From assembly GCF_963666195.1 (NCBI RefSeq), contig NZ_OY762653.1, positions 1 through 64,000 on the forward strand: DNA of 64,000 nt, written 5' to 3'. The stretch's first letter is position 1, and every line of letters begins with the position of its first letter. The translations under genes and the position numbers were made by a program. Under the pieces are notes generated by a model. It did not search any database and was not told the origin of the DNA. It saw nothing but the letters and a program-made list of their open reading frames with translations. Positions 40,362-50,305 of the stretch are shown one piece after another. The DNA is from Trichococcus shcherbakoviae (GTDB lineage Bacteria; Bacillota; Bacilli; Lactobacillales; Aerococcaceae).

Positions 40362-41063
40362 ATGAGTACACACATCGCAGCAAAACCTGGGCAAATCGCG
40401 GAAACAGTCCTGTTGCCGGGCGACCCATTAAGAGCGAAGTACATCGCGGAGACCTATCTGGAGAACGTCGAGCAGTACAATTCGGTCCGGAATATGTTCG
40501 GTTACACAGGGACATACAAAGGCAAGCGCGTCTCTGTCCAAGGCACTGGCATGGGCTTGCCTTCCATCATGATCTACGCCAATGAGCTGATCACCGAGTA
40601 CAACGTGCAGAACCTGATCCGGGTCGGTTCAGCGGGTGCGATCCAAAAAGATATCCATGTCCGCGATATCGTCATTGCCCAAGGAGCGACAACAGATTCC
40701 AGCGTCGTCAGCAATACTTTCAACGGCCAAGTCAACTTTGCGCCGATCTGCAACTTTGAACTGATGCACAATGCCTACATGGTCGCGAAGGAAAGGAATC
40801 TATCCGTCCACGTCGGCAATGTCCTGTCCTCGGACCGCTTCTACAACGAAGAGTTGGACAAACAGAAATTGGCTGACTATGGCGTTCTGGCCGTGGAAAT
40901 GGAAGCTGCCGGACTGTACCTGCTGGCCGCCAAATACAACCGGAAAGCTTTGGCTTTGTTGACGATCAGCGATCATATCCTGACCGGGGAAGAAACGACT
41001 GCCGAAGAGCGTGAAACAACGTTCGACGACATGATGCTTGTTGCTTTGGAATCTATCTTATAA
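40362..41063 (+). CDS. deoD: Purine nucleoside phosphorylase, DeoD type
   Basis: Phosphorolysis of purine (deoxy)nucleosides to base and (deoxy)ribose-1-phosphate. 233 residues. Signatures: [15 protein letters not shown] near 23, [17 protein letters not shown] (phosphate and active-site region), [12 protein letters not shown] near 87, and [13 protein letters not shown] with the nucleoside-binding Glu. SDHILTGE near the C-terminus carries the catalytic Asp of the hexameric class. AAAGAAGGAAATGAA precedes the ATG. Confidence 0.96.
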   Translation: MSTHIAAKPGQIAETVLLPGDPLRAKYIAETYLENVEQYNSVRNMFGYTGTYKGKRVSVQGTGMGLPSIMIYANELITEYNVQNLIRVGSAGAIQKDIHVRDIVIAQGATTDSSVVSNTFNGQVNFAPICNFELMHNAYMVAKERNLSVHVGNVLSSDRFYNEELDKQKLADYGVLAVEMEAAGLYLLAAKYNRKALALLTISDHILTGEETTAEERETTFDDMMLVALESIL

Positions 41064-41083
41064 TCTAAAGAGGTGTAGTGTGA

Positions 41084-42565
41084 ATGGGCAACAACGGGCA
41101 TAAACTTAAAAACGGCAAAAAACGCGGAGTCAAACTCTCCTTCTATTTCCTTTCCTTGCTCATCGTTGCTGCTGCGGCAATCGGCGGAACGTATGCGTGG
41201 ATTGGAAGAAGCGTCACGCTTCCCTCCACGGAGGAGATCATCCAAGGGACAAATAGTTCAACATTGGATGCGGCTGCGGCGGACCGCATCGGAGCCGTCT
41301 ATCAAACGCTGCTCAACAACTATGTCGAAGGTGTCGATGAAGAAGCGCTGATCGAAGGCGCCTTGAGCGGCATGGTGGAAGCAGTCGGCGATCCCTACAG
41401 TCAATACTTGAACACAGAAGCGAGCGATAACTTGGATGAGACGATCTCCGCCTCATTCGAAGGCATCGGTGCTGAAATCATGTCCTTGAATCAACAGATC
41501 GTCATTGTATCGCCGATCAAAGGCTCGCCTGCCGAAAAAGCGGGGCTTTTGCCGAATGACGTCATCCTCAGTGCGGACGGCCAGGCATTGCAGGGCCTGA
41601 CAGCTAGCGAAGCAGTCGCTCTGATCAGAGGCGAAAAGGGCAGTGAAGTGGTTCTGGAAATAGTCCGCGGTGATCAGACTTTCAAAGTGAACATCATCAG
41701 GGACACGATTCCGATCGAAACGGTGACATTTGAACTCGATGAAGGACATCCTGAAATCGGCATCGTCCATGTATCCAGTTTCTCCACACCGACCTATGAC
41801 GATATCGTCAGTGCTGTAACGGATCTGCGCACACAGGGAGCCACATCCTTTGTGTTTGATTTCAGACAGAATCCAGGCGGCTTATTGGACCAGGCTCTGA
41901 AAATCAGCAATATGTTCCTTAACGACGGAGACGTCATCATGCAGACGCAAGAAAAAGATGCCGATCCAAATAAAATCGTAGCCAGCGCAAGCGAGTTCGG
42001 AGATTTCAAGATAACCGAACCAACCGTGCTGCTTGTCGATGAAGGCAGCGCCAGCGCTTCGGAAATCGTTGCGGGGGCCCTGCAGGAATCTTCCGAGATA
42101 CCATTGGTCGGGACAACGACCTTCGGCAAAGGAACTGTGCAGACAGTTTATCCGTTGACCGAAAGCAGCGAATTGAAATTAACTGTAGCGAAGTGGTTGA
42201 CGCCGAACGGCAACTGGATCCACGAAAAAGGGATCGCAGTCGACTACGAAGTCGCACTTCCGGAGTACGCTACATTGACGATCATCGATTCCACAGCGAC
42301 ATATGAAGAAGGAACTGTCTCGGAAGAGGTCAAGAATGTCGAAGCGATGCTGAATGCCATCGGCTACACAGTCGAGGCGGACGGTTATTACGATGAAGAC
42401 ACTGCCGAGCAGGTAGCGTCATTCCAAGCTGCAAACGAACTGGAAACAACCGGTATTGTAACGGGTGACACGGCATTGGCGATAGTCGAACAATTGCGGG
42501 AAGTCCTTACGGAGAACGACACACAGTACGATAAGGCTGTGGAAATATTGATGGGGAACGAATAA
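41084..42565 (+). CDS. Carboxy-terminal processing protease (S41) with peptidoglycan-binding domain
   Basis: 493 residues. A basic N-terminus and one membrane anchor (about 18-40) precede an extracellular protease. The PDZ domain lies near 125-205 (GIGAEI, IVSPIKGSPAEKAGLLPNDVI). The S41 core has FDFRQNPGGLLDQ, the catalytic serine in DEGSASASE (Ser324) and the general base in TFGKG (Lys349), with the 25-residue spacing known for CtpB. A C-terminal PG_binding_1 domain covers about 410-475. CtpA/CtpB enzymes trim cell-envelope or signalling proteins; the target here is unknown. It is 20 bases behind deoD. Confidence 0.92.
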   Translation: MGNNGHKLKNGKKRGVKLSFYFLSLLIVAAAAIGGTYAWIGRSVTLPSTEEIIQGTNSSTLDAAAADRIGAVYQTLLNNYVEGVDEEALIEGALSGMVEAVGDPYSQYLNTEASDNLDETISASFEGIGAEIMSLNQQIVIVSPIKGSPAEKAGLLPNDVILSADGQALQGLTASEAVALIRGEKGSEVVLEIVRGDQTFKVNIIRDTIPIETVTFELDEGHPEIGIVHVSSFSTPTYDDIVSAVTDLRTQGATSFVFDFRQNPGGLLDQALKISNMFLNDGDVIMQTQEKDADPNKIVASASEFGDFKITEPTVLLVDEGSASASEIVAGALQESSEIPLVGTTTFGKGTVQTVYPLTESSELKLTVAKWLTPNGNWIHEKGIAVDYEVALPEYATLTIIDSTATYEEGTVSEEVKNVEAMLNAIGYTVEADGYYDEDTAEQVASFQAANELETTGIVTGDTALAIVEQLREVLTENDTQYDKAVEILMGNE

Positions 42566-42569
42566 TCCG

Positions 42570-42607
42570 AAAGGTTTGGCAGCTCTTACGAAGTGCCAAA
42601 CCTTTTT
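42570..42607 (+). terminator. ctpA-type gene terminator
   Basis: AAAGGTTTGGCA / TGCCAAACCTTTTT with a 12-base loop. Confidence 0.88.
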
Positions 42608-42665
42608 GGTGTTGCTTGGAATATTCGCCTTTGGACCGGTTGCGATTCTTTTTATGCGTAAAATG

Positions 42666-42674
42666 TGCTAAACT
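42666..42674 (+). promoter_or_regulatory. Extended -10 promoter for the signal peptidase pair
   Basis: TGC followed by TAAACT, 47 bases before the first signal peptidase ATG. The -35 is weak. Confidence 0.4.
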
Positions 42675-42720
42675 ATGAGTGTTGTTTTAGCACAAACTAT
42701 AACCAAAAAGGTTGATACCG

Positions 42721-43269
42721 ATGAAAGTAGATAAAAAGATGCAGGATGGTCTCTGGGATTGGATGAAGGCGATCACCTTTGCTTTGCTGTTGGTGATCAT
42801 CATCCGTTTTTTTGTATTCATTCCGCTGAAAGTGGAAGGCGACTCCATGAGCCCTACGCTGGCACAGGGCAACTACCTCTTATATGAGACGTTTTCCGAC
42901 ATTGACCGCTTTGATATCATCATCTTCAGCAATGAAGAAGGGCAAACGCTCATTAAGCGGGTCATCGGATTGCCGGGCGATTCCATTGCTTACAGCGAGG
43001 ATCAACTGTACCTGAATGGCGAGCCTGTTGAAGAGTCTTTTCTGGGGACGGAGAAGCAGCAGGGGATGGATGTTTTCACTTCGGATTTTGATTTGCTGAC
43101 CTTGACAGGAATGGAGACGGTCCCGGAAGGCAACTATTTTGTGTTGGGGGACAACAGAGTGCGCAGCAGGGACAGCCGGATATTCGGCTTTGTCGCGCAG
43201 GCCGACATAGCCGGCAAAGCGGCGATGGTGTACTATCCACTTGAGGATTTTGGCTTTATTCAAAATTAA
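42721..43269 (+). CDS. lepB: Type I signal peptidase, first copy
   Basis: 182-residue membrane protease that removes signal peptides from exported proteins. One N-terminal membrane segment (about 16-36) is followed by the catalytic domain: Ser42 in GDSMSPTL, Lys79 in LIKRVIGLPGD, and box E GDNRVRSRDSR. A TTG three codons upstream is possible, but the ATG at 42721 has the AAAAGGTTG-like site at better distance. A second, different signal peptidase follows 33 bases later; the two are clearly paralogues, not a duplication of recent date. Confidence 0.92.
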   Translation: MKVDKKMQDGLWDWMKAITFALLLVIIIRFFVFIPLKVEGDSMSPTLAQGNYLLYETFSDIDRFDIIIFSNEEGQTLIKRVIGLPGDSIAYSEDQLYLNGEPVEESFLGTEKQQGMDVFTSDFDLLTLTGMETVPEGNYFVLGDNRVRSRDSRIFGFVAQADIAGKAAMVYYPLEDFGFIQN

Positions 43270-43302
43270 GTACCAGCTGGATTTAGAAGAAAGGGTGATT
43301 CG

Positions 43303-43965
43303 ATGTCATTTGGCAATAAAAATCATGACGACCAAGACTCAGGTTTTGTTTCAAGAAACGAAAGATTCGGGGTCGACAAAAAGAAAGAAATCCAACCAGA
43401 AAACCGAGGCAGTTTTTTGCGGGAAGCGCTGAATCTGATCCTTTCGGTGGCAATCGCCTTTGTGCTGTTCATTGTCATCCGTACTTATTTGTTTTATCCG
43501 TTCCAGGTTGTCGGCGATTCGATGGTGCCGACTTTGGAGACCGGAGACCGGCTGATCCTGAATAAATTGGCTGAAATTGATCGTTTTGATATCGTGGTGT
43601 TCCCTGCTCCTGACGGGACCGATGAAGAATATGTGAAGCGCATCATTGGGCTGCCTGGGGACGAAATCACTTATTTCCAGGATGAGCTGTACATCAACGG
43701 CGAAAAAATCGAGGAGCACTATCTGGAGGCGCTGAGAGAAGCTTCAGATCAGGCTTTGACCGGGGATTTCACGCTCTTCAGCCTGACAGGGGAAGCAACC
43801 GTTCCGGAAGATATGTATTTCGTTCTTGGGGACAACCGCAGCGTTTCCAAAGACAGTCGGGTTTTCGGGTTCATCCCGGCAGCACAGATCGAGGGAACAG
43901 CTGATTTAAGACTATGGCCGCTGAACAAAATAGGCATCATCGATGACAATGGTGCAGATGAATAA
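43303..43965 (+). CDS. lepB: Type I signal peptidase, second copy
   Basis: 220 residues. It differs from the first copy in a charged cytoplasmic N-terminal extension of about 40 residues before the membrane segment (43-66). The catalytic residues are Ser73 (GDSMVPTL) and Lys112 (YVKRIIGLPGD), with box E GDNRSVSKDSR. AAAGGGTGA precedes the ATG. rbgA follows after a terminator; a signal peptidase gene next to rbgA-rnhB is common in Firmicutes. Which precursors each copy handles cannot be told from sequence. Confidence 0.92.
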   Translation: MSFGNKNHDDQDSGFVSRNERFGVDKKKEIQPENRGSFLREALNLILSVAIAFVLFIVIRTYLFYPFQVVGDSMVPTLETGDRLILNKLAEIDRFDIVVFPAPDGTDEEYVKRIIGLPGDEITYFQDELYINGEKIEEHYLEALREASDQALTGDFTLFSLTGEATVPEDMYFVLGDNRSVSKDSRVFGFIPAAQIEGTADLRLWPLNKIGIIDDNGADE

Positions 43966-43976
43966 AGGGACAACCG

Positions 43977-44008
43977 CACACAAGTGTATTTGCACTTGTG
44001 TTTTGTCT
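43977..44008 (+). terminator. Terminator after the signal peptidase pair
   Basis: ACACAAGTG / CACTTGTGT with a 6-base loop, followed by TTTTGTCTT. The T-tract is interrupted. Confidence 0.75.
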
Positions 44009-44051
44009 TGAATGGAAGCAAAAGGATTTACTCAGAAAAGGAAGTGTCAAT

Positions 44052-44930
44052 ATGTTAATACAATGGTTTCCAGGCCACATGGCAAAAGCGAAACGTGAAG
44101 CGTTGGAAAAATTAAAAATGGTCGATTTGGTGATTGAGTTGCTGGATGCGCGCCTCCCGGTATCAAGCCGGAACCCTTTGATCGATGACATCATTGGAAA
44201 CAAACCAAGACTGATTGTCCTTAACAAGGCAGATCTTGCAGATAAGACAGCCACCAAAGACTGGGTTGAATACTTCAAACAGGATAAGAAAGCGCAACGG
44301 GCTGTTTCGATGTCGACGCTGAACAATAAAGATGTAGAGAACATCAAAAGAGAACTGAAAGAGATGATGGCCCACAAAACGCAGGCGATGATCAATAAAG
44401 GCGTCAAACCCCGCGCCATCCGTTTGATGATACTTGGTATCCCGAACGTCGGGAAATCAACTTTGATCAACAAGCTGATGCAGAAAAACCGCGCGCAGAC
44501 CGGCAATCGCCCCGGCGTGACCAAAGGGCAACAATGGTTGAAAATCGGCGGCGATTTCGAGTTGCTGGACACGCCAGGGATACTTTGGCCTAAGTTCGAA
44601 GACCAACTGATCGGGCAAAAGCTTGCCCTGACCGGAGCGATTAAGGATACCGTTTTCCATAAGGATGACGTCGCATTATTCGCATTGCGTCATTTTATGC
44701 AGCATTATCCGGGCAGATTGCAGGCATTCTATAAGGTGGACGAAAAAGAATTCGAAGGAGAGGTTCCGGAATTGTTGATGGAATTGACCACGAAATTGCG
44801 CTTTGGCGAAGACTATAGCCGAGCCAGTGAAAGAATTATTTTTGACATCCGCGGCGGCAAATTGGGTCCATATACATTGGACCAGGTTCCCGTAAAGGCA
44901 GCGGAGGCTGGAGAGGGCTTAGCGGAATGA
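44052..44930 (+). CDS. rbgA: Ribosome biogenesis GTPase RbgA (YlqF)
   Basis: Essential GTPase for assembly of the 50S subunit (incorporation of L16). 292 residues, circularly permuted: G4 LNKADLAD (near 60) precedes G1 [14 protein letters not shown] (near 128) and G3 [10 protein letters not shown]. The N-terminus [14 protein letters not shown] is the RbgA signature. The frame opens 18 codons earlier; AAAAGGAAG lies 9 bases before the ATG at 44052. It overlaps rnhB by 4 bases (ATGA). Confidence 0.95.
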   Translation: MLIQWFPGHMAKAKREALEKLKMVDLVIELLDARLPVSSRNPLIDDIIGNKPRLIVLNKADLADKTATKDWVEYFKQDKKAQRAVSMSTLNNKDVENIKRELKEMMAHKTQAMINKGVKPRAIRLMILGIPNVGKSTLINKLMQKNRAQTGNRPGVTKGQQWLKIGGDFELLDTPGILWPKFEDQLIGQKLALTGAIKDTVFHKDDVALFALRHFMQHYPGRLQAFYKVDEKEFEGEVPELLMELTTKLRFGEDYSRASERIIFDIRGGKLGPYTLDQVPVKAAEAGEGLAE

Positions 44931-45703
44931 ACAAACCATTGAGCATCGCTACCATCAAGGAGCAGCTGCAGGGAATCGAATCATTGGAAGATCAACGTTG
45001 GGAAACAATCCGAGCCGACTCCCGCAAAGGTGTCCAAGCTGCAGTCAAATCCTGGGAGCGGAATTATCAACTCAATCTTTCCTTAAAAGAGCGGCAAATC
45101 CAGATGATGGTCTTTGAAGAAGAGTTGAAGGCGAAAGGTCGTCTTGCCATCGCAGGGATCGATGAAGTCGGCAGAGGCCCCTTAGCCGGTCCTGTGGTAG
45201 CTGCTGCAGTCATTCTGCCGGTGGACATCCCTTTCCTACCGGTCAACGATTCGAAACAACTCTCAGCCAAAAAAAGGGAGCAACTTTATGATCAAATCAT
45301 GGCCATTGCCGATGTCGGCATCGGATTGATTTCGCCAGAAACGATCGACGCCGTGAATATTTATCAAGCCACAAAACTGGCGATGATGCAGGCAATCGCC
45401 AATCTGAAGCAAGAGCCTGACAGCCTGCTCATCGATGCCATGAAGCTGCCGTTGCCTGTTGAACAGCAATCCATCATCAAGGGCGATGCCAAATCCGTTT
45501 CGATCGCTGCCGCCAGCATTGTCGCGAAAGTATACCGTGATCGCCTGATGTCCGAGTATGCTTTGCAATATCCACATTACGGATTTGAGAAGAATGCCGG
45601 CTATGGCACCCAACTGCATTTATCCGGACTGGATAATCATGGCATCACGCCTATCCACCGGAAGACATTTGATCCTATCAAAAGCATGCTGAGAGAGCAA
45701 TAA
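44927..45703 (+). CDS. rnhB: Ribonuclease HII
   Basis: Removes ribonucleotides from DNA and degrades RNA-DNA hybrids. 258 residues. The Firmicutes-type N-terminal extension of about 70 residues is followed by the catalytic [17 protein letters not shown] (Asp79, Glu80). The other acidic residues lie in LLIDAMKLP and [14 protein letters not shown], and [11 protein letters not shown] is the family motif. It is translationally coupled to rbgA. sucC and sucD, which follow rnhB in Bacillus, are absent; dprA comes next. Confidence 0.96.
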   Translation: MNKPLSIATIKEQLQGIESLEDQRWETIRADSRKGVQAAVKSWERNYQLNLSLKERQIQMMVFEEELKAKGRLAIAGIDEVGRGPLAGPVVAAAVILPVDIPFLPVNDSKQLSAKKREQLYDQIMAIADVGIGLISPETIDAVNIYQATKLAMMQAIANLKQEPDSLLIDAMKLPLPVEQQSIIKGDAKSVSIAAASIVAKVYRDRLMSEYALQYPHYGFEKNAGYGTQLHLSGLDNHGITPIHRKTFDPIKSMLREQ

Positions 45704-45763
45704 AGATTCCCTGGTGGCATGCGCTCTTCCGTTAAAATTAAACAACATGAAAAGCAGAATCCG

Positions 45764-45810
45764 ACTCCTTGCGTATTATCTTAACAGATGGTACGCAAAG
45801 GAGTTTTTTT
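45764..45810 (+). terminator. Terminator-like hairpin overlapping the dprA ribosome-binding site
   Basis: ACTCCTTGCGTA (45764-45775) pairs with TACGCAAAGGAGT (45792-45804) with one bulged base, followed by seven T and then the dprA ATG. The 3' arm is the Shine-Dalgarno AAAGGAG and the T-tract is the spacer. A TATTAT (45774-45779) in the hairpin could be a weak -10 with a start in the loop. Confidence 0.8.
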
Positions 45811-46719
45811 ATGGAAATGAACCGCGAGGATCTGACGGTCCGGGATAAATTGATTTATCATGCAATGACCGGCGTGTGCACGCCGAATTTTATGAAGCAT
45901 CTGTACCTCTCCTGGACGAGGGATGCTTTCTATTCAATAGAAGAAATCGTAAGTAGTTATGTGCCGATGAGCAAGGAAACCAAACAACAGCAGTTGAAGA
46001 TGGCGCTCGAGACGGCATACAGCAAAATGTCTTTTGAAGAGTTGAATGAGTTGTACCGGATCAAGGATATCCAAATTTTGACGATCCTGGACAACAGCTA
46101 TCCGGAAGGTTGGCTGAACAGCTATCTTCCGCCTGTCGTGGTATTCTGTGCGGGGAATATCCGTTTATTGGAGCAGCCTTGTTTGAGCGTCGTCGGCAGC
46201 CGCAGTCCGACCGCCTACGGAAAGGCGGTCTTGGACGAAATGATACCGCCGTTGGTTGCGGAAGGCGTCACGCTCGTAAGTGGGCTCGCCAAAGGCATCG
46301 ATCAAATGGTTCATTCCTGTGCCATCGCAAACGGCGGAACCACAATCGGCATCATCGGGGCAGGCCTGGATGTTACTTACCCAAGAGAAAATGCCGCCCT
46401 TCAGCGGCAAATGATGGCAGAGCAGCTCGTCATCAGTGAATATCCTTTAGGCTCGAAACCGGAACGTTTCCATTTTCCGATGCGCAATCGCCTGATCGCC
46501 AACCTTTCGCTGGCCACGTTGGTGATCGAGGCGACGGAAAAGAGCGGCAGCCTCATAACCGCGAATCTGGCGCTGCAGGAAAACAGGGATGTTTATGCGG
46601 TTCCCGGAAATATTACCAGCCGGCTCAGTGTCGGCACCAATCAATTGATAAAGGCCGGCGCAGCTTGCGTTTTGAACGCAACTGACGTGCTGGAAGAAAT
46701 GAAAACGCAGTGGAACTGA
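45811..46719 (+). CDS. dprA: DNA processing protein DprA
   Basis: Loads RecA on incoming single-stranded DNA during transformation. 302 residues. The Rossmann-like core is complete: SVVGSRSPTAYG (about 141), GVTLVSGLAKGIDQMVHSCAI, TIGIIGAGLDVTYPREN, ISEYPLGSKPERFHFPMRNRLIANLS and the final EKSGSLITANLALQENRDVYAVPGNI. The AAAGGAG Shine-Dalgarno 7 bases before the ATG is inside a terminator-like hairpin. Presence of dprA suggests, but does not prove, natural competence; no other com genes are in the window. Confidence 0.95.
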   Translation: MEMNREDLTVRDKLIYHAMTGVCTPNFMKHLYLSWTRDAFYSIEEIVSSYVPMSKETKQQQLKMALETAYSKMSFEELNELYRIKDIQILTILDNSYPEGWLNSYLPPVVVFCAGNIRLLEQPCLSVVGSRSPTAYGKAVLDEMIPPLVAEGVTLVSGLAKGIDQMVHSCAIANGGTTIGIIGAGLDVTYPRENAALQRQMMAEQLVISEYPLGSKPERFHFPMRNRLIANLSLATLVIEATEKSGSLITANLALQENRDVYAVPGNITSRLSVGTNQLIKAGAACVLNATDVLEEMKTQWN

Positions 46720-46742
46720 TGCACCCGCGAAATAACTTCCAT

Positions 46743-46772
46743 TTGACAAACACCTAGTTTATGGCATAAGAT
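46743..46772 (+). promoter_or_regulatory. topA promoter (TTGACA-18-TAAGAT)
   Basis: A perfect TTGACA (46743-46748) and TAAGAT (46767-46772) with an 18-base spacer, about 60 bases before topA. Confidence 0.7.
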
Positions 46773-46834
46773 GGGAAACGATTTAAATGACAGAAATATA
46801 CATACAAAATATTTCGTTGAGAGGAGTCGTTTCT

Positions 46835-48904
46835 TTGGCTTATAAATATTTAGTCATCGTGGAATCACCTACCAAAGCCAAGACGATAGAAAAGTATCTT
46901 GGCAGAAACTATAAAGTGGTAGCAAGTAAAGGCCACTTGCGCGATTTACCAAAGAGTCGCATGGCAATCAATATCGAAAATGACTATCAGCCGGATTATA
47001 TTTCCATTCGTGGTAAAGGCGACCTGATTAAAGAATTGAAAAAATATGGCCATAAGGCAGAAAAAATTTACCTGGCTTCCGACCCGGATAGAGAAGGGGA
47101 AGCCATCTCGTGGCACCTCGCTCACTTGTTGGGCTTGGACCCAGCAGACAATATCCGCGTCGTTTATAATGAAGTAACCAAAGATGCAGTCAGAGAAGCA
47201 CTGAAAAATCCAAGACCAATCAACATGGATCTTGTTTCGGCCCAGCAAGCCCGAAGGATACTGGATCGCCTGGTCGGATACTCGATTTCACCCATACTAT
47301 GGAAGAAAGTCAAAAAAGGTTTGAGTGCCGGACGGGTCCAATCCGTTGCCCTGAAACTGATCGTCAACCGCGAAGAGGAGATTGCCGGGTTCGAGCCTGT
47401 GGAGTCCTGGACGATTGATGGTACTTTCCTGAAGGACAAACATGTTTTTCAGGCAGCCTTTTATGGCTTGGGCGGGAAAAAACTGAAGCTGAAGACCAAA
47501 GCGGAAGCGGATGCCGTATTCGAGAAGATCACTTCCAATGTTTTTGAGATTTCCGATGTAACGAAGAAACAGCAAAAACGCAACCCGGCTCAGCCGTTCA
47601 CGACTTCCAGTCTTCAACAGGAAGCCGCCAACAAATTGAATTTCCGTACACGGAAAACGATGATGATTGCGCAGGAACTCTATGAAGGGATTCCACTCGG
47701 CAAAGAAGGCTCAGTAGGTTTGATCACCTATATGCGAACGGATTCGACACGTGTGTCGGCCGGTTCGATAGAGGAAGCGCACGAATACATCACGGGCACA
47801 TACGGTCCGGAATATGCTATCGAAAAACAGCGTGAGAACAAAAAGGCCCCATCGGCACAGGATGCGCATGAAGCCATCCGTCCTTCCAGCGTTTTAAGAG
47901 TGCCAAGCGAAATCGAAGCCTTTCTGACGAAGGACCAGTTCAAACTGTACCAATTGATCTGGGCGCGCTTTTTGGCGAGTCAGATGACACCGGCGATTTT
48001 TGATACGATGAAGGTCGATCTCAAGCACGAGGACGTCATGTTCCGGGCGACGGGTTCCAAAGAAAACTTTGCCGGTTACCGTAAAGTCTACGTAGAAGGC
48101 ACCGCCAAAGAAAAAGACAATCTTCTGCCGGAAATGGCTGTCGGCGATACTGTGTTCTCGAAGGACATCGAACCGAATCAGCATTTCTCGCAACCGCCGG
48201 CCCGTTATTCGGAAGCGACGCTCATCAAGGCTCTGGAGGAGAATGGAGTCGGAAGACCATCGACCTACGCTCCTACTATCGAAACGATCCAGAAACGCTA
48301 TTACGTAAAAGTGACGGCAAAACGCTTCGAACCAACCGAACTGGGTACGATCGTCAATGGCTTGATCTCGACTTATTTCCCGGATATCGTGAACATTTCC
48401 TTCACTGCCGGGATGGAGCAGGACTTGGACAGTGTCGAAGAGGGCAATATGGAATGGGTCAAAGTAGTCGATCGTTTTTACAAACCATTCGCCGAAGAGT
48501 TGGCGAAAGCGGAAGTCGAGATTGAAAAAATCGAGATCAAAGATGAACCTGCCGGATTCGATTGCGAATTATGCGGACATCCGATGGTCATCAAAATCGG
48601 CAGATTCGGCAAGTTCTATGCGTGCAGCAATTTCCCGGAATGCCGGAACACGAAACCGATCGTTAAGAAAATCAACGTGACGTGCCCTGTATGCCACAAA
48701 GGCGAGGTCATCGAACGGAAATCTAAGAAAAACCGGATATTCTATGGCTGCGATCAGTATCCAGAGTGCGAATTCATCTCATGGGACAAACCGATCGGCC
48801 GTGATTGCCCGAAATGTCAACATTATCTTGTTGAGAAGAAGGTCAAAGGCGGCATCCAAGTGAAATGCAGTCATTGTGAATACGAGGAAGATGTACAGAA
48901 ATAA
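46835..48904 (+). CDS. topA: DNA topoisomerase I
   Basis: Relaxes negatively supercoiled DNA. 689 residues from a TTG start; GAGGAG lies 8 bases upstream and the family N-terminus ([21 protein letters not shown]-like) begins there, so the longer frame from 46787 is rejected. TOPRIM acidic residues lie in [14 protein letters not shown], and the active-site tyrosine is in [12 protein letters not shown] (about Tyr299). Three C-terminal zinc ribbons follow (CELCGHPM...CSNFPEC, CPVCHKG...CDQYPEC, CPKCQHY...CSHC). trmFO follows 17 bases later. Confidence 0.96.
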   Translation: MAYKYLVIVESPTKAKTIEKYLGRNYKVVASKGHLRDLPKSRMAINIENDYQPDYISIRGKGDLIKELKKYGHKAEKIYLASDPDREGEAISWHLAHLLGLDPADNIRVVYNEVTKDAVREALKNPRPINMDLVSAQQARRILDRLVGYSISPILWKKVKKGLSAGRVQSVALKLIVNREEEIAGFEPVESWTIDGTFLKDKHVFQAAFYGLGGKKLKLKTKAEADAVFEKITSNVFEISDVTKKQQKRNPAQPFTTSSLQQEAANKLNFRTRKTMMIAQELYEGIPLGKEGSVGLITYMRTDSTRVSAGSIEEAHEYITGTYGPEYAIEKQRENKKAPSAQDAHEAIRPSSVLRVPSEIEAFLTKDQFKLYQLIWARFLASQMTPAIFDTMKVDLKHEDVMFRATGSKENFAGYRKVYVEGTAKEKDNLLPEMAVGDTVFSKDIEPNQHFSQPPARYSEATLIKALEENGVGRPSTYAPTIETIQKRYYVKVTAKRFEPTELGTIVNGLISTYFPDIVNISFTAGMEQDLDSVEEGNMEWVKVVDRFYKPFAEELAKAEVEIEKIEIKDEPAGFDCELCGHPMVIKIGRFGKFYACSNFPECRNTKPIVKKINVTCPVCHKGEVIERKSKKNRIFYGCDQYPECEFISWDKPIGRDCPKCQHYLVEKKVKGGIQVKCSHCEYEEDVQK

Positions 48905-48921
48905 CGTTATGGAGGCATACT

Positions 48922-50232
48922 ATGACAAATAAAACAGTTACCGTAATCGGAGCCGGCTTGGCCGGAAGCGAGGCAGCTTTTCAAATAGCGGAGCAGGGCA
49001 TCCACGTCGATCTCTATGAGATCAGACCCAAAAAGATGACGCCTGCCCACCATACCTCAGGTTTTGCGGAATTGGTCTGCACCAATTCGCTAAGGGGTAA
49101 CCAAGTCACGAATGCTGCGGGATTGATAAAGGAAGAAATGCGTCATCTGAATTCCCTGATCATCAAGGCGGCAGATGCGACCGCTCTGCCTGCGGGTGGC
49201 GCACTGGCTGTCGATCGCGAAAATTTTTCAGCCTATGTGACGAAAACATTAGGAGACCATCCCAATATCACGATCCATCTGGATGAACTGACGGAATTGC
49301 CGGAGGGGATTACGGTTGTAGCGACAGGCCCTTTGACTTCGGAACCATTAAGTCAATCGATCCAAAACTTTATCGAGATGGAAGGACTGTACTTCTATGA
49401 TGCAGCCGCACCGGTGCTGGAAAAAGACAGCATCAATATGGAAAAGGTATACTTAAAGTCGCGTTACGACAACGGCGAAGCTGCCTACCTGAACTGTCCG
49501 ATGACTAAAACGGAATTCGAATCGTTCTATCGCGAACTGATCGCTGCTGAAGTGGCCCCTCTGAAGGAGTTCGAGGAGGAAAAATACTTCGATGGCTGCA
49601 TGCCTTTCGAAGTGATGGCCTCAAAAGGCGAAAAAACGTTGCTGTTCGGTCCGATGAAGCCTGTCGGTCTTGAGGATCCGAAGACCGGAAAGATCCCTTA
49701 CGCAGTTGTGCAGCTACGTCAGGATAATGCTGCCGGCTCCTTATACAACATCGTCGGTTTCCAGACTCACCTGAAGTGGGGAGAGCAGAAGCGGATCCTG
49801 CAGATGATCCCGGGATTGGAAAATGCTGAAATCGTGCGTTACGGTGTTATGCACCGGAATACGTTCCTTAACTCTCCAAAAATACTGCGCTCCACCTATC
49901 AGAGCCAAAAACGCGATGATCTGTTCTTCGCTGGCCAAATGACCGGAGTGGAAGGCTATGTCGAGAGTGCCGCCAGCGGCCTGTTGGCTGGCCTCAATGC
50001 CGCCAGAATGGCGAACGGACAGGAATGTGTCGTCTTCCCGAAAGAAACGATGATCGGTGCCATGTCGCACTACATAACGAACACGGACAGCAAACATTTC
50101 CAACCGATGAACGCCAACTTTGGCATCATCGAACCGTTGGGCGGCAAGAAAATTCGTGATAAACAGCTCAAAAACCAAATGATAGCCGATAAAGCGTTGG
50201 CTGCCTTGGACGAATTCGTGCAAACGATTTAA
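48922..50232 (+). CDS. trmFO: Methylenetetrahydrofolate-tRNA (uracil-54) methyltransferase TrmFO
   Basis: Makes ribothymidine 54 in tRNA using methylene-THF and FADH2. 436 residues. The FAD-binding [16 protein letters not shown] lies at 9-24, followed by the family motifs [20 protein letters not shown] and [13 protein letters not shown], and [27 protein letters not shown] near the C-terminus. TGGAGG precedes the ATG. The order topA-trmFO-xerC is conserved in Bacilli. In sequence it is unrelated to SAM-dependent TrmA. Confidence 0.96.
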   Translation: MTNKTVTVIGAGLAGSEAAFQIAEQGIHVDLYEIRPKKMTPAHHTSGFAELVCTNSLRGNQVTNAAGLIKEEMRHLNSLIIKAADATALPAGGALAVDRENFSAYVTKTLGDHPNITIHLDELTELPEGITVVATGPLTSEPLSQSIQNFIEMEGLYFYDAAAPVLEKDSINMEKVYLKSRYDNGEAAYLNCPMTKTEFESFYRELIAAEVAPLKEFEEEKYFDGCMPFEVMASKGEKTLLFGPMKPVGLEDPKTGKIPYAVVQLRQDNAAGSLYNIVGFQTHLKWGEQKRILQMIPGLENAEIVRYGVMHRNTFLNSPKILRSTYQSQKRDDLFFAGQMTGVEGYVESAASGLLAGLNAARMANGQECVVFPKETMIGAMSHYITNTDSKHFQPMNANFGIIEPLGGKKIRDKQLKNQMIADKALAALDEFVQTI

Positions 50233-50247
50233 GTTCGTCAGCTTACA

Positions 50248-50276
50248 TTGAAATCTCTCCAACATTGTGATAAATT
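50248..50276 (+). promoter_or_regulatory. Promoter for xerC-hslV-hslU-codY, embedded in a hairpin
   Basis: TTGAAA (50248-50253), 17-base spacer, TAAATT (50271-50276) preceded by TGA (extended -10). It predicts a start near 50283, at the 3' end of the hairpin loop, so its transcript would lack the 5' arm. Confidence 0.65.
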
Positions 50277-50305
50277 TAGTCATAAGATGTTGGAGGGATT
50301 TTTTT
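50251..50305 (+). terminator. Terminator hairpin after trmFO, overlapping xerC ribosome-binding site and start
   Basis: AAATCTCTCCAACAT (50251-50265) pairs with ATGTTGGAGGGATTT (50287-50301): 15 pairs with one G-U, loop 21 bases, then seven T (50299-50305). The 3' arm contains the Shine-Dalgarno GGAGGGA, and the T-tract runs into the TTG start of xerC. Confidence 0.85.
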
